This document shows positions 53,740 to 63,422 of a DNA stretch of 64,000 nucleotides, in pieces. The stretch lies in the NCBI RefSeq assembly GCF_040183065.1, contig NC_091131.1, positions 104,436,830-104,500,829 on the forward strand, given 5' to 3'. This DNA is from Periplaneta americana. Its lineage: Eukaryota; Arthropoda; Insecta; Blattodea; Blattidae. Numbering within the stretch: the stretch's first letter is position 1; every line of letters begins with the position of its first letter. The position numbers and the translations under genes were made by a program. The notes below the pieces were generated by a model. That model saw only the letters and a program-made list of their open reading frames with translations, made no database searches and had not been told where the DNA came from.

Positions 53740-54900
53740 GCCGATTACTAGATTGAACTCATTCATTCACAGTTTTCTGCCCAAGGCAGGTCTTAGTCCA
53801 CCGTTGTGGCTGAGGGGTTAACTCCGAATCCAGCGGGCCCGGGTTCGAATCCCGGTCGGGACGAGTTGCCTGGGTGAGGCTTTTTCAGGGTTTTTCCCTC
53901 ATTCTTATGGATGAATATCGGATAACTTTATCAGGCGATTGGAACCCCACTCAACTTTGGTAATTCCTTTCCTCCTCCATCATCCTTTCATTCATCATCC
54001 CGTTACTTCTTCTGATTTTCAGATCGCTCTACAGGCGGCCCTCCGAAGCTGCTGGCTCTCTTGACCGGCCTCCGTGGATTGTATTCAAGTGATGATGGAT
54101 AGCTTCTGCAACGGAACCCGAGGCAGACCTTCTCGGGGGAGGATTTCCGCCTTGGACCGTTAAGGGAGCCTTGGGGGAGTTGCTGAAGCAGGAGTGGTAC
54201 ATGGATTCTGTTGGCTATAGGGACCGGTCGTTAAGGGGGTCAAGTGGTTAGGTCGGTCCGCGTAGAGGATCAGTGGGCACACAACTCATCCCATATAGGC
54301 AGGTGTACTATAGACCTCAGGTCGTAGTGCGTGGGATATTCTCTCCCAACCCTCCTAACAAGGAAAAAAAGCAGGTCTTTCATTGCAAACCCAGCATTTT
54401 CTATTCTTCCCAATTTTCCACCTTCCTCTTAATCTCCGCATATAATCCATGTTTCTTAATGTTGTCTATCATCTGATATCTTTTTCTGCCACGAAATCTT
54501 TTCCCGTTCAACATTCCTTCCAATGACACTTTCTTCTTAGCCAGTGAGCCAACAAATTCCTTTTTATCTTCCTCATCAGTTTGAGTATTATTCTTTTCTC
54601 ACTAGTCGTAACTCTTCACTTCGTCGCTATATACATGTTTCTGCCCCATACAATGCCAAACTCCTCAGAAAGCACTTCACTGATCTCTTTCTTAGTTATT
54701 TTTCCAGAGGCTCGCAGAAGATGCACTTTTTCCTATTAAAAGTTTCCTTTGCCATTGCTACCCTGGTTTTGAATTCCTGGCAGCAGCTCATGTTACTAGG
54801 CTAATTATAGCACGCCCCAAGTATTGAAGCCGTCCACTTATTCCACTGCCTCACTTGGAATTCGCACGTTTACCCTTTTTAATTTTCTTGCGATAACTAT
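53740..54900 (-). pseudogene. RTE-type LINE 3' fragment, family B, split by a SINE
   Basis: The minus-strand protein is in several frames from about 54840 to 54371, with pieces such as ASGKITKKEISEVLSEEFG, KKEFVGSLAKKKVSLEGML and GRKRYQMIDNIKKHGLYAEIK. These match the Gly/Arg-rich R-R-R-Y-Q-M-(I/L)-D-(D/N)-I region at the C-terminus of RTE-like LINEs. The 3' end continues beyond the SINE at 53740-53794 (GGCAGAAAACTGTGAATGAA), where the start of a (GAAT)n tail is seen. The 5' end is truncated. Same family as 56250-56915. Confidence 0.72.
53795..54370 (+). mobile_element. long tRNA-derived SINE, about 0.58 kb
   Basis: The head has TGGCTGAGGGGTTAACTCC (A box) and GGGTTCGAATCCC (B box), then a body with CAGGGTTTTTCCCTCATTC, GGACCGTTAAGGGAGCC and an A-rich end (AAGGAAAAAAA). 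GCAGGTCTT at 53786-53794 and 54371-54379 is the TSD. Between these flanks the LINE is otherwise continuous. Confidence 0.82.
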
Positions 54901-55097
54901 TGCCTTCGTCTTGTTTGTATTTATCTTTACTTATTCCATATTGTTCATGCCTATCATTTAGCACCAGTATATAATTTAATGTAATTGTTTAATCGGCATT
55001 TTTATGGTCTTGTTTAGCATTTTTTATGCGTTAGAATTCTATAGATGAAACTATAAGCTTAGACCTTATAACCTATTGATAGTTAATGACAGTACAA
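54901..55097. other. unassigned
   Basis: No feature recognised. Confidence 0.4.
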
Positions 55098-55330
55098 GGA
55101 GTCGGTGGTGCAGTGGTTAGAATATGTCAATGAATCCCAGATTGTTCGCTGCGGTAGCTCTGAAATAGAGCACGCTCTACACATCCAAGTGGTCCTTGGT
55201 TCGATTCCTGTCGCAGTTAATAGAACAAATTATCTTCCGTCTTCGAGACTGGATGGTTGTACGCTGTCTTATGATTGTTCTGTGAAGTCTCTGCGGTGAC
55301 TCATACATTCAAAGAGGGCCGCAATGTTTA
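55098..55330 (+). mobile_element. tRNA-derived SINE with widely spaced boxes
   Basis: A box GTGGTGCAGTGGTTAGAAT at about 55105 and B box GGTTCGATTCCTG at 55198 are about 90 bp apart, roughly twice the tRNA distance. That suggests an insertion or duplication within the head (GTAGCTCTGAAATAGAGC at about 55155 looks like a second D-arm). Ends approximate. Confidence 0.58.
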
Positions 55331-55646
55331 GATGTCTATTGTTGGTTCAGAGACAATATCTTTCCTACCCTACACTGCAATGGTCTATATAAGCCGGTAG
55401 AGGAGGTAAATCGGATGAAGAAATAGATTGCCAGGTTTGCGGTTTCAAACTCAGCCGAGAGCGATGGATTTTGAAAGGCCATAACATTTTTTCCGTGAAA
55501 GGAGCAAACGTATGGGTCTCGTGTTGTATATTTAGGCTACGACACGTAAAATAAGTCTTTCTCTGATAGATTCAGGCAAAATAATCATTGATATTTGACA
55601 ATGAATAACCTTTGCAATTGAAAGTACAATTAAATAAATGAATAAT
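55331..55646. other. unassigned, worn tRNA-like piece possible
   Basis: GGTTTCAAACTCAGCCGAGAG at about 55440 is a weak B-box-like site. Nothing firm. Confidence 0.3.
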
Positions 55647-55912
55647 ACTACTACTACTACTACTACCACTATCACTACCACTACTACTACCACTACCACT
55701 ACCACTACCACTACCACCACCACCACTACACCTACTACCTACTACCTACTACCTACTACCTACTACCACTACCACTACCACTACCACTACCACTACCACT
55801 ACAACTACTACCACTACTACTGCTACTACTGCTGCTGCTGCTACTATTACTACTACTACTGCTACTACTACTGCTACTGCTATTGCTACTGCTGCTGCTG
55901 CTACTGCTGCTG

Positions 55913-55948
<36 letters not shown>

Positions 55949-55949
55949 T
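55647..55949. repeat. compound (ACT)n/(ACC)n/(TGC)n array
   Basis: About 300 bp of ACT-related triplets with blocks of CCA, a TACC tetramer block (ACCTACT at 55732-55765) and TGC runs. Poly-Thr, Tyr, Val and Ala frames are artefacts. Confidence 0.96.
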
Positions 55950-56149
55950 TCGGAACATCATTTTCCTCAGAAAAGAAGTTAAAGAGGTAATCCTGTTCAA
56001 CTACCGCCCATTGGAAAGGCTAAGAAAACAACACAAGCTTATGACAAAGGAAAGGAAAAGAATGGTAGACTAAATCTCAGCTTACTTTTCCGGGAATCAA
56101 GTATTACATACCAATTTTATGGTCACAGTCGCTGTAACTGAATAGCACC

Positions 56150-56209
<60 letters not shown>
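56150..56209. repeat. (AAT)n microsatellite
   Basis: About 20 units. Confidence 0.97.
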
Positions 56210-56249
56210 GAGGGCGAAGACCATGGTTTTAGGAAGAAAAAATATAGAG

Positions 56250-56915
56250 GGTAAAGGTGTGAATTCGAAATGAGAAAATGGGACAAGTGGACAGCTTCAC
56301 ATACTTTCGGTGTATTGTAGGCTAAGTAGTAACATGAACTGGTGCCAGGAAGTCTTCTGCAGACCTTTAGAAATATAAGTAAGGAAGAGACTAGTGAAGT
56401 GTTTTGTGTGGGGTGTAGCATTGTATGGAGCAGAAACATGGACAATAATAGACAGTCAGAATAAGAAATACAGCTATGATAGAAAGAGTGAGTGAAGAAA
56501 GAAAAATCCTGAAACTGATCAGGAAGAGAGAAAGAAATTGGCTGGGTCACTGGCTAAGAAGAAACACGAATGAATGAATGAATGAATGAATTAATTAATT
56601 AATTAATGAACATCATGTTGTATTATGTTACGTTACGTTAATTATATAATATAATATACATAGACCTATATACATAAGTGTTCTGCCTATGAGTAGGTAT
56701 TTCACTGCAAACCCAGCATTCTACAATTCTATTCTATTTTCTACCTTCCTCTTAGTCTCGCATATGGTCCACATATCTCAATGTTGTCTATCATCTGATA
56801 TCTTCTTCTGCCCCGAACTCTTCTCCAGTTCACCACTCCTTCCAGTGCATCCTTCAGTAGGTAGTTTCTTCTCAGCCAGTGACCCAACCAATTCCTTTAT
56901 TATTAGGCTATATTA
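56250..56915. pseudogene. RTE family B fragment with internal inversion
   Basis: Plus strand, 56250-56575: a broken frame with VDSFTYFRCIV, KCFVWGVALYGAETWTI-like sequence and KILKLIRKRERNWLGHWLRR. After an AATG/TTAA simple stretch the same protein resumes on the minus strand at about 56910 to 56690 (NWLGHWLRRNYLL, RRVRGRRRYQMIDNI). The two parts overlap in the NWLGHWLRR segment and point toward each other. A 5' piece inverted against the 3' piece is what twin priming during LINE insertion yields. Both parts hold frameshifts. Confidence 0.7.
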
Positions 56916-56925
56916 TATTATACTT

Positions 56926-57147
56926 ACTTACAAATGGCTTTTAAGGAACCCGCAGGTTCATTGCCGCCCTCACATAAGCCCGCCATCGGTCCTTATCCTG
57001 GGCAAGATTAATCCAGTCTCTATCATGATATCCCACCTCCCTCAAATCCAGTTTAATATTATCCTTCCATTTACGTCTCGGTCTCCCCAAAGATCTTTTT
57101 CCCTCCTGCCGCGGCCTCCCAACTAACACTCTATATGCAGTTCTGGA
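56926..57147 (-). pseudogene. RTE-type LINE 3' fragment, family A, short
   Basis: The minus-strand frame LVGRPRQEGKRSLGRPRRKW to MNLRVP corresponds to the last 65 or so residues of the family-A protein. A short TAAGTAAG tail is at 56926-56935. The 5' side stops at a TTATA array (57147). One insertion (RQE) distinguishes it from other copies. Confidence 0.87.
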
Positions 57148-57204
57148 TTATATTATATTATATTATATTATATTATATTATATTATATTATATTATATTA
57201 TATT
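57147..57204. repeat. (TTATA)n pentanucleotide array
   Basis: About 11 near-perfect units. Confidence 0.96.
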
Positions 57205-57840
57205 AATCACAGATGTGTGTTTATCCTCCTTAACGCATAAAGGGCGTGACTCCAAGTCTCTGGAGAGTACAACTGGATAGCTGCGTAATTCAGGACGTGG
57301 GGGTCGGCGATTTTCACGGCCGAGTTGATGCTTACACTGTCACTTATCAGGTCCGGCGCGAAGCACAAAAGAGACGCCCGTTCGCTCGTCTTGACAGATG
57401 GGGGTGACAGCTCGGAAATCTGAGAAGTCAACCCCAACACGAACCCTCCACTGTCCCCCGCAAGCGAAGTGCTTTGTTCCTCTGCGGACGGATACGGGCC
57501 CGATGTGCTCTCGAGTGCGGTTTTCTAATTGTTACATTAATGGGGGTCTTGACATAATACCGTTGTACACACATTTGCTAACAAAATATTTCAAAATCAT
57601 GTTTTGATTGACGTAGCTTTCACACTTCGAATAAAATAATTTCGAAATACGTCTAAGAAACGGAAGATTCTCTATTGTCTAGTCTAACATGCAACATCCG
57701 ATCCGTGGGCTGCATGTGGTTCTGCAATGTTATTGTTTGTCCCTTCCGATTTGTGCCATAATGATGATTATGCAAATGCAATTCTTTACAATTTTAGGAT
57801 CTACTGTTTCCTCACTAGAATAGTAAATGAGGCTATTAGA
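57205..57840. other. GC-richer unique-looking stretch
   Basis: 57210-57520 is GC-rich without repeat signature. Frames at 57207-57440 (minus) and 57398-57607 (plus) are not recognised. It could be a conserved or once-coding piece; no splice or motif evidence. Confidence 0.3.
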
Positions 57841-57857
57841 TTCAAATCTCGCCTTGT

Positions 57858-58387
57858 GCAAATCAAGCTTTCAGGTCTAACTCCCTGTAAAGTTGATTTG
57901 AATAATTTCGAGGGAAAAATTATTCCGGGGTCGGGCATCGATCCCGGGACCTTTGGTTAAACGTACCAACGCTCTACCAACTGAGCTACCCGGGAACTCT
58001 ACCAGACACCGATCCAATTTTTCCCTCTATATCCACAGACCTCAAAGTGGGCTGACAACCGTCAAGCAACCAACATTGAGTGCACACTAACTCTATGTGA
58101 CTTAAATTGTGGTTTTCTGTTAACGAACAGTGACGTGTATTATGCAAATCAAACTTTCAGGTTGTAAAGTTGATTTAATTTAATTTAAGTCACACAGAGT
58201 TAGTGTGCACTCAATGTTGGTTGCTTGACGGTTGCAAGTCCACTTTGAGGTCTGTGAATATAGAGGGAAAAATTGGATCGGTGTCTGGTAGAGTTCCCGG
58301 GTAGCTCAGTTGGTAGAGCATTGGTACGTTTAACCAAAGATCTCGGGATTGATGCCCGGTCTCGGAACAATTTTTCCCTCGAAATTA
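57858..58387. mobile_element. foldback tRNA element, family C, 17-bp TSD
   Basis: Exact TSD TTCAAATCTCGCCTTGT at 57841-57857 and 58388-58404. Order: inverted tail (with CTGTAAAGTTGATTTGAA), minus-strand tRNA-like unit (57926-57995), inverted arm of about 110 bp, central tail copy (about 58148-58180), forward arm, plus-strand tRNA-like unit (58297-58370), short tail. The left unit keeps A box TAGCTCAGTTGGTAGAGC, a five-pair anticodon stem TTGGT/ACCAA and B box GGGATCGATGCCC. AATTTTTCCCTC follows the right unit. The tRNA-like folds look nearly complete. Confidence 0.92.
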
Positions 58388-58404
58388 TTCAAATCTCGCC
58401 TTGT

Positions 58405-58583
58405 CCATATTAAATGATTTTCCACAATTCACAAAAAACTACTGAAACCTAAACTATTAGTCACTGAAACAGGAAAAATTTGATGTTAGATTGCATTATA
58501 TGATGGTATTAAATCCTCATTTTGTGGAAAATCAGAACCCAAAATTATGGGCATAATCTGAATTTTATTTTTGGATAAGACCA
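58405..58583. other. unassigned
   Basis: The segment TTGGATAAGACCAGTTATTA near 58570 recurs in part at 59967. Not resolved. Confidence 0.35.
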
Positions 58584-59520
58584 GTTATTAGATTAGATTA
58601 GATTTATTTATTTAACCTGGTAGAGATAAGGCCGTCAGGCCTTCTCTGCCCCTCTACCAGGGGATTACAACTATAACATGAACAATAAGATTACAATTAA
58701 TATTAAATTTACAATTACAATTACAATAAAAATTAAAGTACGACAAGAATACCTGATTAATGAAAGCTAGACATTTTATCATAGAAGTTAAGAACAAAGA
58801 ATATTTTTGTATTTACTAAATTACAAATTAAACCTACAATAACAAAATTCTATAGTGATGAAATTACCGGATATTGAGATATTTTGTGGTAGATTAAAAG
58901 AACTATTTACAAGAAACCATGTCTGAACGAGTCTCAATTACTGACCAAGTGCCTAGTAAGTTTGCGTTTGAATTGAATTTTATTTCGACAGTCCCTGATG
59001 CTAGCAGGTAACGAATTCCAGAGTCTTGGCAGGGCTATTGTGAAAGAGGATGAGTATGAGGAGGTGCGATGGGATGGTATTGTTAGTATTGTTTCATGGC
59101 GAGAGCGTGTGTTCAGATTGTGGTGGGAAGAAATGTAAGTGAAGCGAGACGACAGGTACGAAGGAATAGAAGAGTTCAAGATTTCGAAGAGAAAGAGAAG
59201 TGAATGTAAATTTCTTTTCTTATCTAGTTTAAGCCAACCTGTTGCTTCCAGGGATGGGGTAATATGATCATATTTACGAACATTGCTTACAAAACGTACA
59301 CACAAATTATGAGCACGTTGAAGTTTCATTTTGTTGTCGCTGGAAAGGTCAGTCAGTAAAATGTCAGCATAGTCAAAATAGGGAAATACAAGGGTCTGCA
59401 CAAGGGACTTTTTTAAGCAAGAGGGAAGATGAACATTTATCCTTTTTAGCACATGAATAATAGAATATACTTTTCTGCAGGTTTCTGTGATTTGCATGTC
59501 CCAGTTGAGATTATTATGTT
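58584..59520 (-). pseudogene. CR1/Jockey-like LINE 3' end with terminal hairpin
   Basis: The intact minus frame (58934-59497) continues upstream to NLNWDMQITETCRKVYSI. It contains LVFPYFDYADILLTDLS, LQRAHNLCVRFVSN, HNLNTRSRHETILTIPSHRT and LPRLWNSLPASIRD, the standard C-terminal tail after the LINE RT. About 190 residues remain; RT and endonuclease are lost by 5' truncation at about 59520. The 3' UTR (58584-58933) ends in a two-part hairpin (CCTGGTAGAG at 58616 with CTCTACCAGG at 58652; inner AAGGCC/GGCCTT) followed by AAATAAAT and ATCTA units. No frame damage is visible in the remaining part. Confidence 0.85.
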
Positions 59521-60374
59521 ATTTAAAATATGAATAAGGCAAGTTTTGAAGAAAGTAAACTAGTTATAACGATAGTGTAGGCTATGTGAATAATATTGTT
59601 TGACAATAATTGATGCTACCAGAATGAAACATTAGGCCTAACTTATAAATTTTATTCATTACAGAGAGCATTTCAAATTTTTATTGGAATAAAACAGATG
59701 AAATATGAAAGAGTTTGAAAAAAAATTCTTTCAATTCATTACAAGACAAGTTTTGCCTGAGACTTCCCATTAAATATATACCCAGAGATAACGGATTTTC
59801 TCAGATCTTTATGGATGGTTCATGCAAGTTTTGCATCAAATTTTATAATGTATTTCAAGATCTCATAAAACTGTAAATAGATGTAGAAAAAATTCCATAC
59901 GACAGTGAACAACATCAAGTTTGCGAGACAGTGCCTAACTCATTTTTATTATCTTTTTTTTTTTCCTTTTTTGATAAGACCAGTTTTGCATCTAATAGCC
60001 TCAAATGCCAAATTCACTGTTTTTAGTCAAGAACAAATGGATCGTAGGTAGATGATGGACAAACTCACACCCACTCAAACTGTAAATTTTCTGTTGAGAC
60101 CCTTACATTCAGGCTCCGAGTTACTTTATGTGTTATAATTATACATCTACGACACGGTCCTCTCAGTTATATTTTTCTTTCAAAGGAAGCCATCTAAGGA
60201 TTTTTATCGCTGACGAACCCGCAAACCTCGGATCCAGTGGAAAGCACAGTTGCCACTTGACTACAAAGAACGAAATTTTGTAGTAATTCATAAGATTTTT
60301 ACTTTCTCCTTATACCACAATCCTAAAGAGAAATATTGTGATGCTGAAAAAGTCTTTCGCAGAATGTCATCGGC
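59521..60374. other. no gene; holds one copy of an unclassified repeat
   Basis: AT-rich. 59965-60100 (GCATCTAATAGCCTCAAATG, TTTTTAGTCAAGAACA, CACCCACTCAAACT) recurs inverted at 63297-63422. Confidence 0.55.
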
Positions 60375-60387
60375 AATACATGTTTTC

Positions 60388-60645
60388 GCCATCGGCGTTG
60401 CTCAGTCGGTTAAGGCGCTTGCCTGCCGGTCGGGCGCGGGTTCGATCCCCGTTTGGGCTGATTACCTGGTTGGGTTATTTCCGAGGTTTTCCCCAACCGT
60501 AATGTGAATGCCAGGCAATCTATGGCGAATTATTGGCCTCATCTCGCCCATCTCGCCAAATAGCCTACATCTCGCTATCACCAATCTCATCGACGCTAAA
60601 TAACCTAGTAGTTGATACAGCGTCGTTAAATAACCAACTTAAAAA
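60388..60645 (+). mobile_element. tRNA-derived SINE, GCGTCG-tail family, full copy
   Basis: The head has TTGCTCAGTCGGTTAAGGCG (A box) and GGGTTCGATCCCCG (B box). The body has GAGGTTTTCCCCAACCG and CTCATCTCGCC, and the tail is GACGCTAAATAACCTAGTAG followed by GCGTCGTTAAATAACC and poly(A). The TSD AATACATGTTTTC / AATACATGATTTC (60375-60387, 60646-60658) has one mismatch. The best-preserved member here with this head type. Confidence 0.93.
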
Positions 60646-60658
60646 AATACATGATTTC

Positions 60659-61115
60659 AACATTTCTAATAAGCTACTACCGAAAAAGTGGTTCTCGGTA
60701 TGCTGTCTATGAGTCTGCGCACAGCGACTTTTTTTTTTTTTTTTTTTGCATTATTCAATTGATTTAACTGATTGCCGGAGAGAAATGTACAGTAATTTCA
60801 GTTAAAATTAATAGGGTTTTATTAAAAAAACAGATAACGTCAATCCATTCCAAATTAAAATCAACGATTGTTATGTGATGTTATTAGTAAAAAGGGGGGA
60901 AAAAAAACGACTTTCTAAGAAAAAATAATTTTTGTATACAGGTTATAGCCCAATACAAGACAGAAGTCAACGCACATTTCTCAATTATTTATTAGTGTAC
61001 TGGACAGGGTTAAAATAGGTATACAAAGACCTTCGAGTAGAATTCGTGACGGAAGACGAAGTCAAAAATGATGATGAGTTGTTCCTATTTTCGTCGAAAT
61101 TTAACCAGGAAACTT
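60659..61115. other. unassigned
   Basis: Poly(T) at 60730-60747; no feature. Confidence 0.45.
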
Positions 61116-61454
61116 AGAGAAGAGAAGAGAAGAGAAGAGAAGAGAAGAGAAGAGAAGAGAAGAGAAGAGAAGAGAAGAGGAGAGGAGAGGAGAGGAGAGG
61201 AGAGGAGAGGAGAGGAGAGGAGAGGAGAAGAGAAGAGAAGAGAAGAGAAGAGAAGAGAAGAGAAGAGAAGAGAAGAGAAGAGAAGAGAAGATGTATGGAG
61301 GGGAGGGTGAGAGGGGAGGAGAGGAGACTGGAAGGGAGGTGACGGGATGGAATGGAAGAGGAGAGGAGAGGAGAGGAGAGGAGAGGAGAGGAGAGGAGAG
61401 GAGAGGAGAGGAGAGGAGAGGAGAGGAGAGGAGAGGAGAGGAGAGGAGAGGAGA
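61116..61454. repeat. (GAGAA)n/(GAGAG)n pentanucleotide array
   Basis: Blocks of GAGAA (61116-61178), GAGAG (61179-61228), GAGAA again (61229-61290), a unique-ish gap of about 65 bp, then GAGAG (61357-61454). Units are near perfect inside each block, so the switches are sharp. Arg/Glu and Ser/Leu frames are artefacts. Confidence 0.96.
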
Positions 61455-62799
61455 CAGATTTTTTCATCAGTCGATTTACAATTAATTAATAGGATTAAAG
61501 AAAAGATACCAATGATTTGTACAACTTTCTCCTTATGATAATTCTGACATTTAGTGCGGAATCTACTGTATTTTGAATAGCATGATGAACTGTTTTGCTA
61601 AGATTTAAGCTACAGTAAGCCCTTCTTAGAAAGTGTTTCAGTTTAAAATTTCTGTTCCACAAAATAATTGAAAATTATCGAGAAATATTTTTATTTGTTA
61701 AGCTTATTGAACTTTGAGCACGCATATAAACATACAAAAACAAAATTTACTACCTTAATGGAACGGGAAAGATAAAAAACCTCCCAGATACATAGAAGGT
61801 AGTTTAGCACTGTCATAATTTATTCATACAAAATGAAGCCAATTTTCTGCACTGTTGATTTTCAGTTCACCGAAGCGAACAAATAGGTCTGACGTAATTA
61901 CATGTGACATTAGAACGACCGGTAATCATCGTGTCATACCCACCACACCCCTCTCCACAATGCGAGGTCACGTGACCACTAAATTATTAGTAATGTACGA
62001 TTTCCAATTTGAAGTGTCATTTAGAAAAACAGCCGGGTCGGATTTCGCGTTACAGACTGACGTGCCGTGCACGTCATATAAAATGCAATGTAGTTTTCTC
62101 TAATACAAATACGAATGTAAGCAGAAATTATGCAAATAAAAACTGATGGCTCGTGTAAGCGTTACTGTCACAACATGGATACCCTAAAACAAATATCAGC
62201 TCACCAATCAATGATTTACCTAATAAAATGATTTTAAACATTCCATGTTTCATTAAAAAGGCCTACGTATAATTCTAGCATTTGATCATTAGCGAGAAAT
62301 GCGGCGGACATATTTGCATGTAGTAATTAAGTGCAGTATTATGGTCAGTGGTTGATTCTATCACTCCATTTCGAGTAAAAATAACTTCACTGTCACTACA
62401 TTACATAGCAGAGCGCCGCACCGTTCTGTTATCTTTTTCACACACAGAAATAGGAACCACACCTGCACCTGCAATGCCTGTAATTCTTGTCATAACACTC
62501 AGGTCTCCGATATGCTGCGATAATTACAAATCTAACAAACCGAGTTCGAATCTCACCCGAATGGGATCTATCGCTTTTTAGTGTGAACTGTGTCTTTGTT
62601 CCTTGCCTTTTGCTATATTCAGTGGTGTTCTCACGTTATATTTCTCAGGAAATTTCTAACGTTACAGTGGAAACAAAACGACCGATAACACTTCTTCAAG
62701 GCAGACGATGATGATGACACAGATAAGGATAATGTACTTGTACTCCACTTTCCGGACGGGGTACCAAGATTAACTGTCATCCAGTCTGCTCTCAAAAAA
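61455..62799. other. no gene recognised
   Basis: Mixed composition. A weak B-box-like GAGTTCGAATCTCAC lies at 62542-62556 without a clear A box. Short frames at 61855 and 62348 match nothing I know. Confidence 0.4.
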
Positions 62800-63290
62800 G
62801 CTGAAAGTTAGAATTTATAAAACAGCTATATAACCGGCTATTCTGTATGGTTGTGAAACTTGGACCTCCCACTTTGAGAGAGGAACAGAGGTTAAGATGT
62901 TTGAGAATAAGGTTCTTAGGAAAATATTTTGGGCTAAGAGGGACGAAGTTACAGGAGAATGGAGAAAGTTACACAACGCAGAACTGCACGCATTGTATTC
63001 TTCACCTAACATAATTAGGAGCATTAAATCTGGACGTTTGAGATGGGCAGGTCATTTTGCACGTATGGGTGAATCCATAAATGCATATAGAGTGTTAGTT
63101 GGAAGGCAGGAGAAAAATGACATTGCGGAGGCCGAGAGGTAGATGGGAGGATAATATTAAAATTCATTTGAGAGAGGTGTGATATGATGATAGAGACTGG
63201 ATTAATCTTGCTCAGGATAGAGATCAACTGCGGGCTTATGTGAGGCCGGCAATGAACCTCCGGGTTCCTTAAAAGCTAGTAAATAAGTAG
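62800..63290 (+). pseudogene. RTE-type LINE 3' fragment, family A, plus strand
   Basis: It starts RIYKTAI with a stop, then ILYGCETWT. A frameshift at the (T)LREE region near 62870 leads into MFENKVLRKIFWAKRDEVTG, RLRWAGHFARMGE and AYRVLVGRQ. Another frame change follows, with DNIKIHLREV and MNLRVP up to 63270. Order and motifs equal those of the copies at 4938 and 39099. The tail is degenerate (AGTAAATAAGTAGTAAAG). Confidence 0.86.
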
Positions 63291-63296
63291 TAAAGA

Positions 63297-63422
63297 AAAT
63301 TGAGTTTGAGTGAGTGTGAGTTTTTCATCCTCTACTTACGATCCATGTGTACTTGACTAAAAACTATGAATTTGGCATTTCAGGCTATTAGATGCAGAAC
63401 TCCTCTTATCCAAAAATAGTAA
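63297..63422 (-). repeat. unclassified repeat, second copy
   Basis: The inverse of this stretch matches 59965-60100 over about 120 bp at roughly 85 percent by eye. It begins next to the RTE 3' end. Confidence 0.6.

Noticed and set aside
55638..56000. Poly-Thr, Tyr and Val frames around a triplet array
   Set aside because: Microsatellite translation on both strands.
58297..58370. A genuine tRNA gene
   Set aside because: The fold is close to a tRNA, with A and B boxes and a T-run. It is one of two inverted units within a TSD-bounded element and has relatives at 22237, so it belongs to a mobile element. The acceptor stem is also one base out of register.
61068..61485. Arg/Glu- and Ser/Leu-rich frames that look like charged coiled coils
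   Set aside because: Pentanucleotide array; every frame is open because the unit lacks stops.
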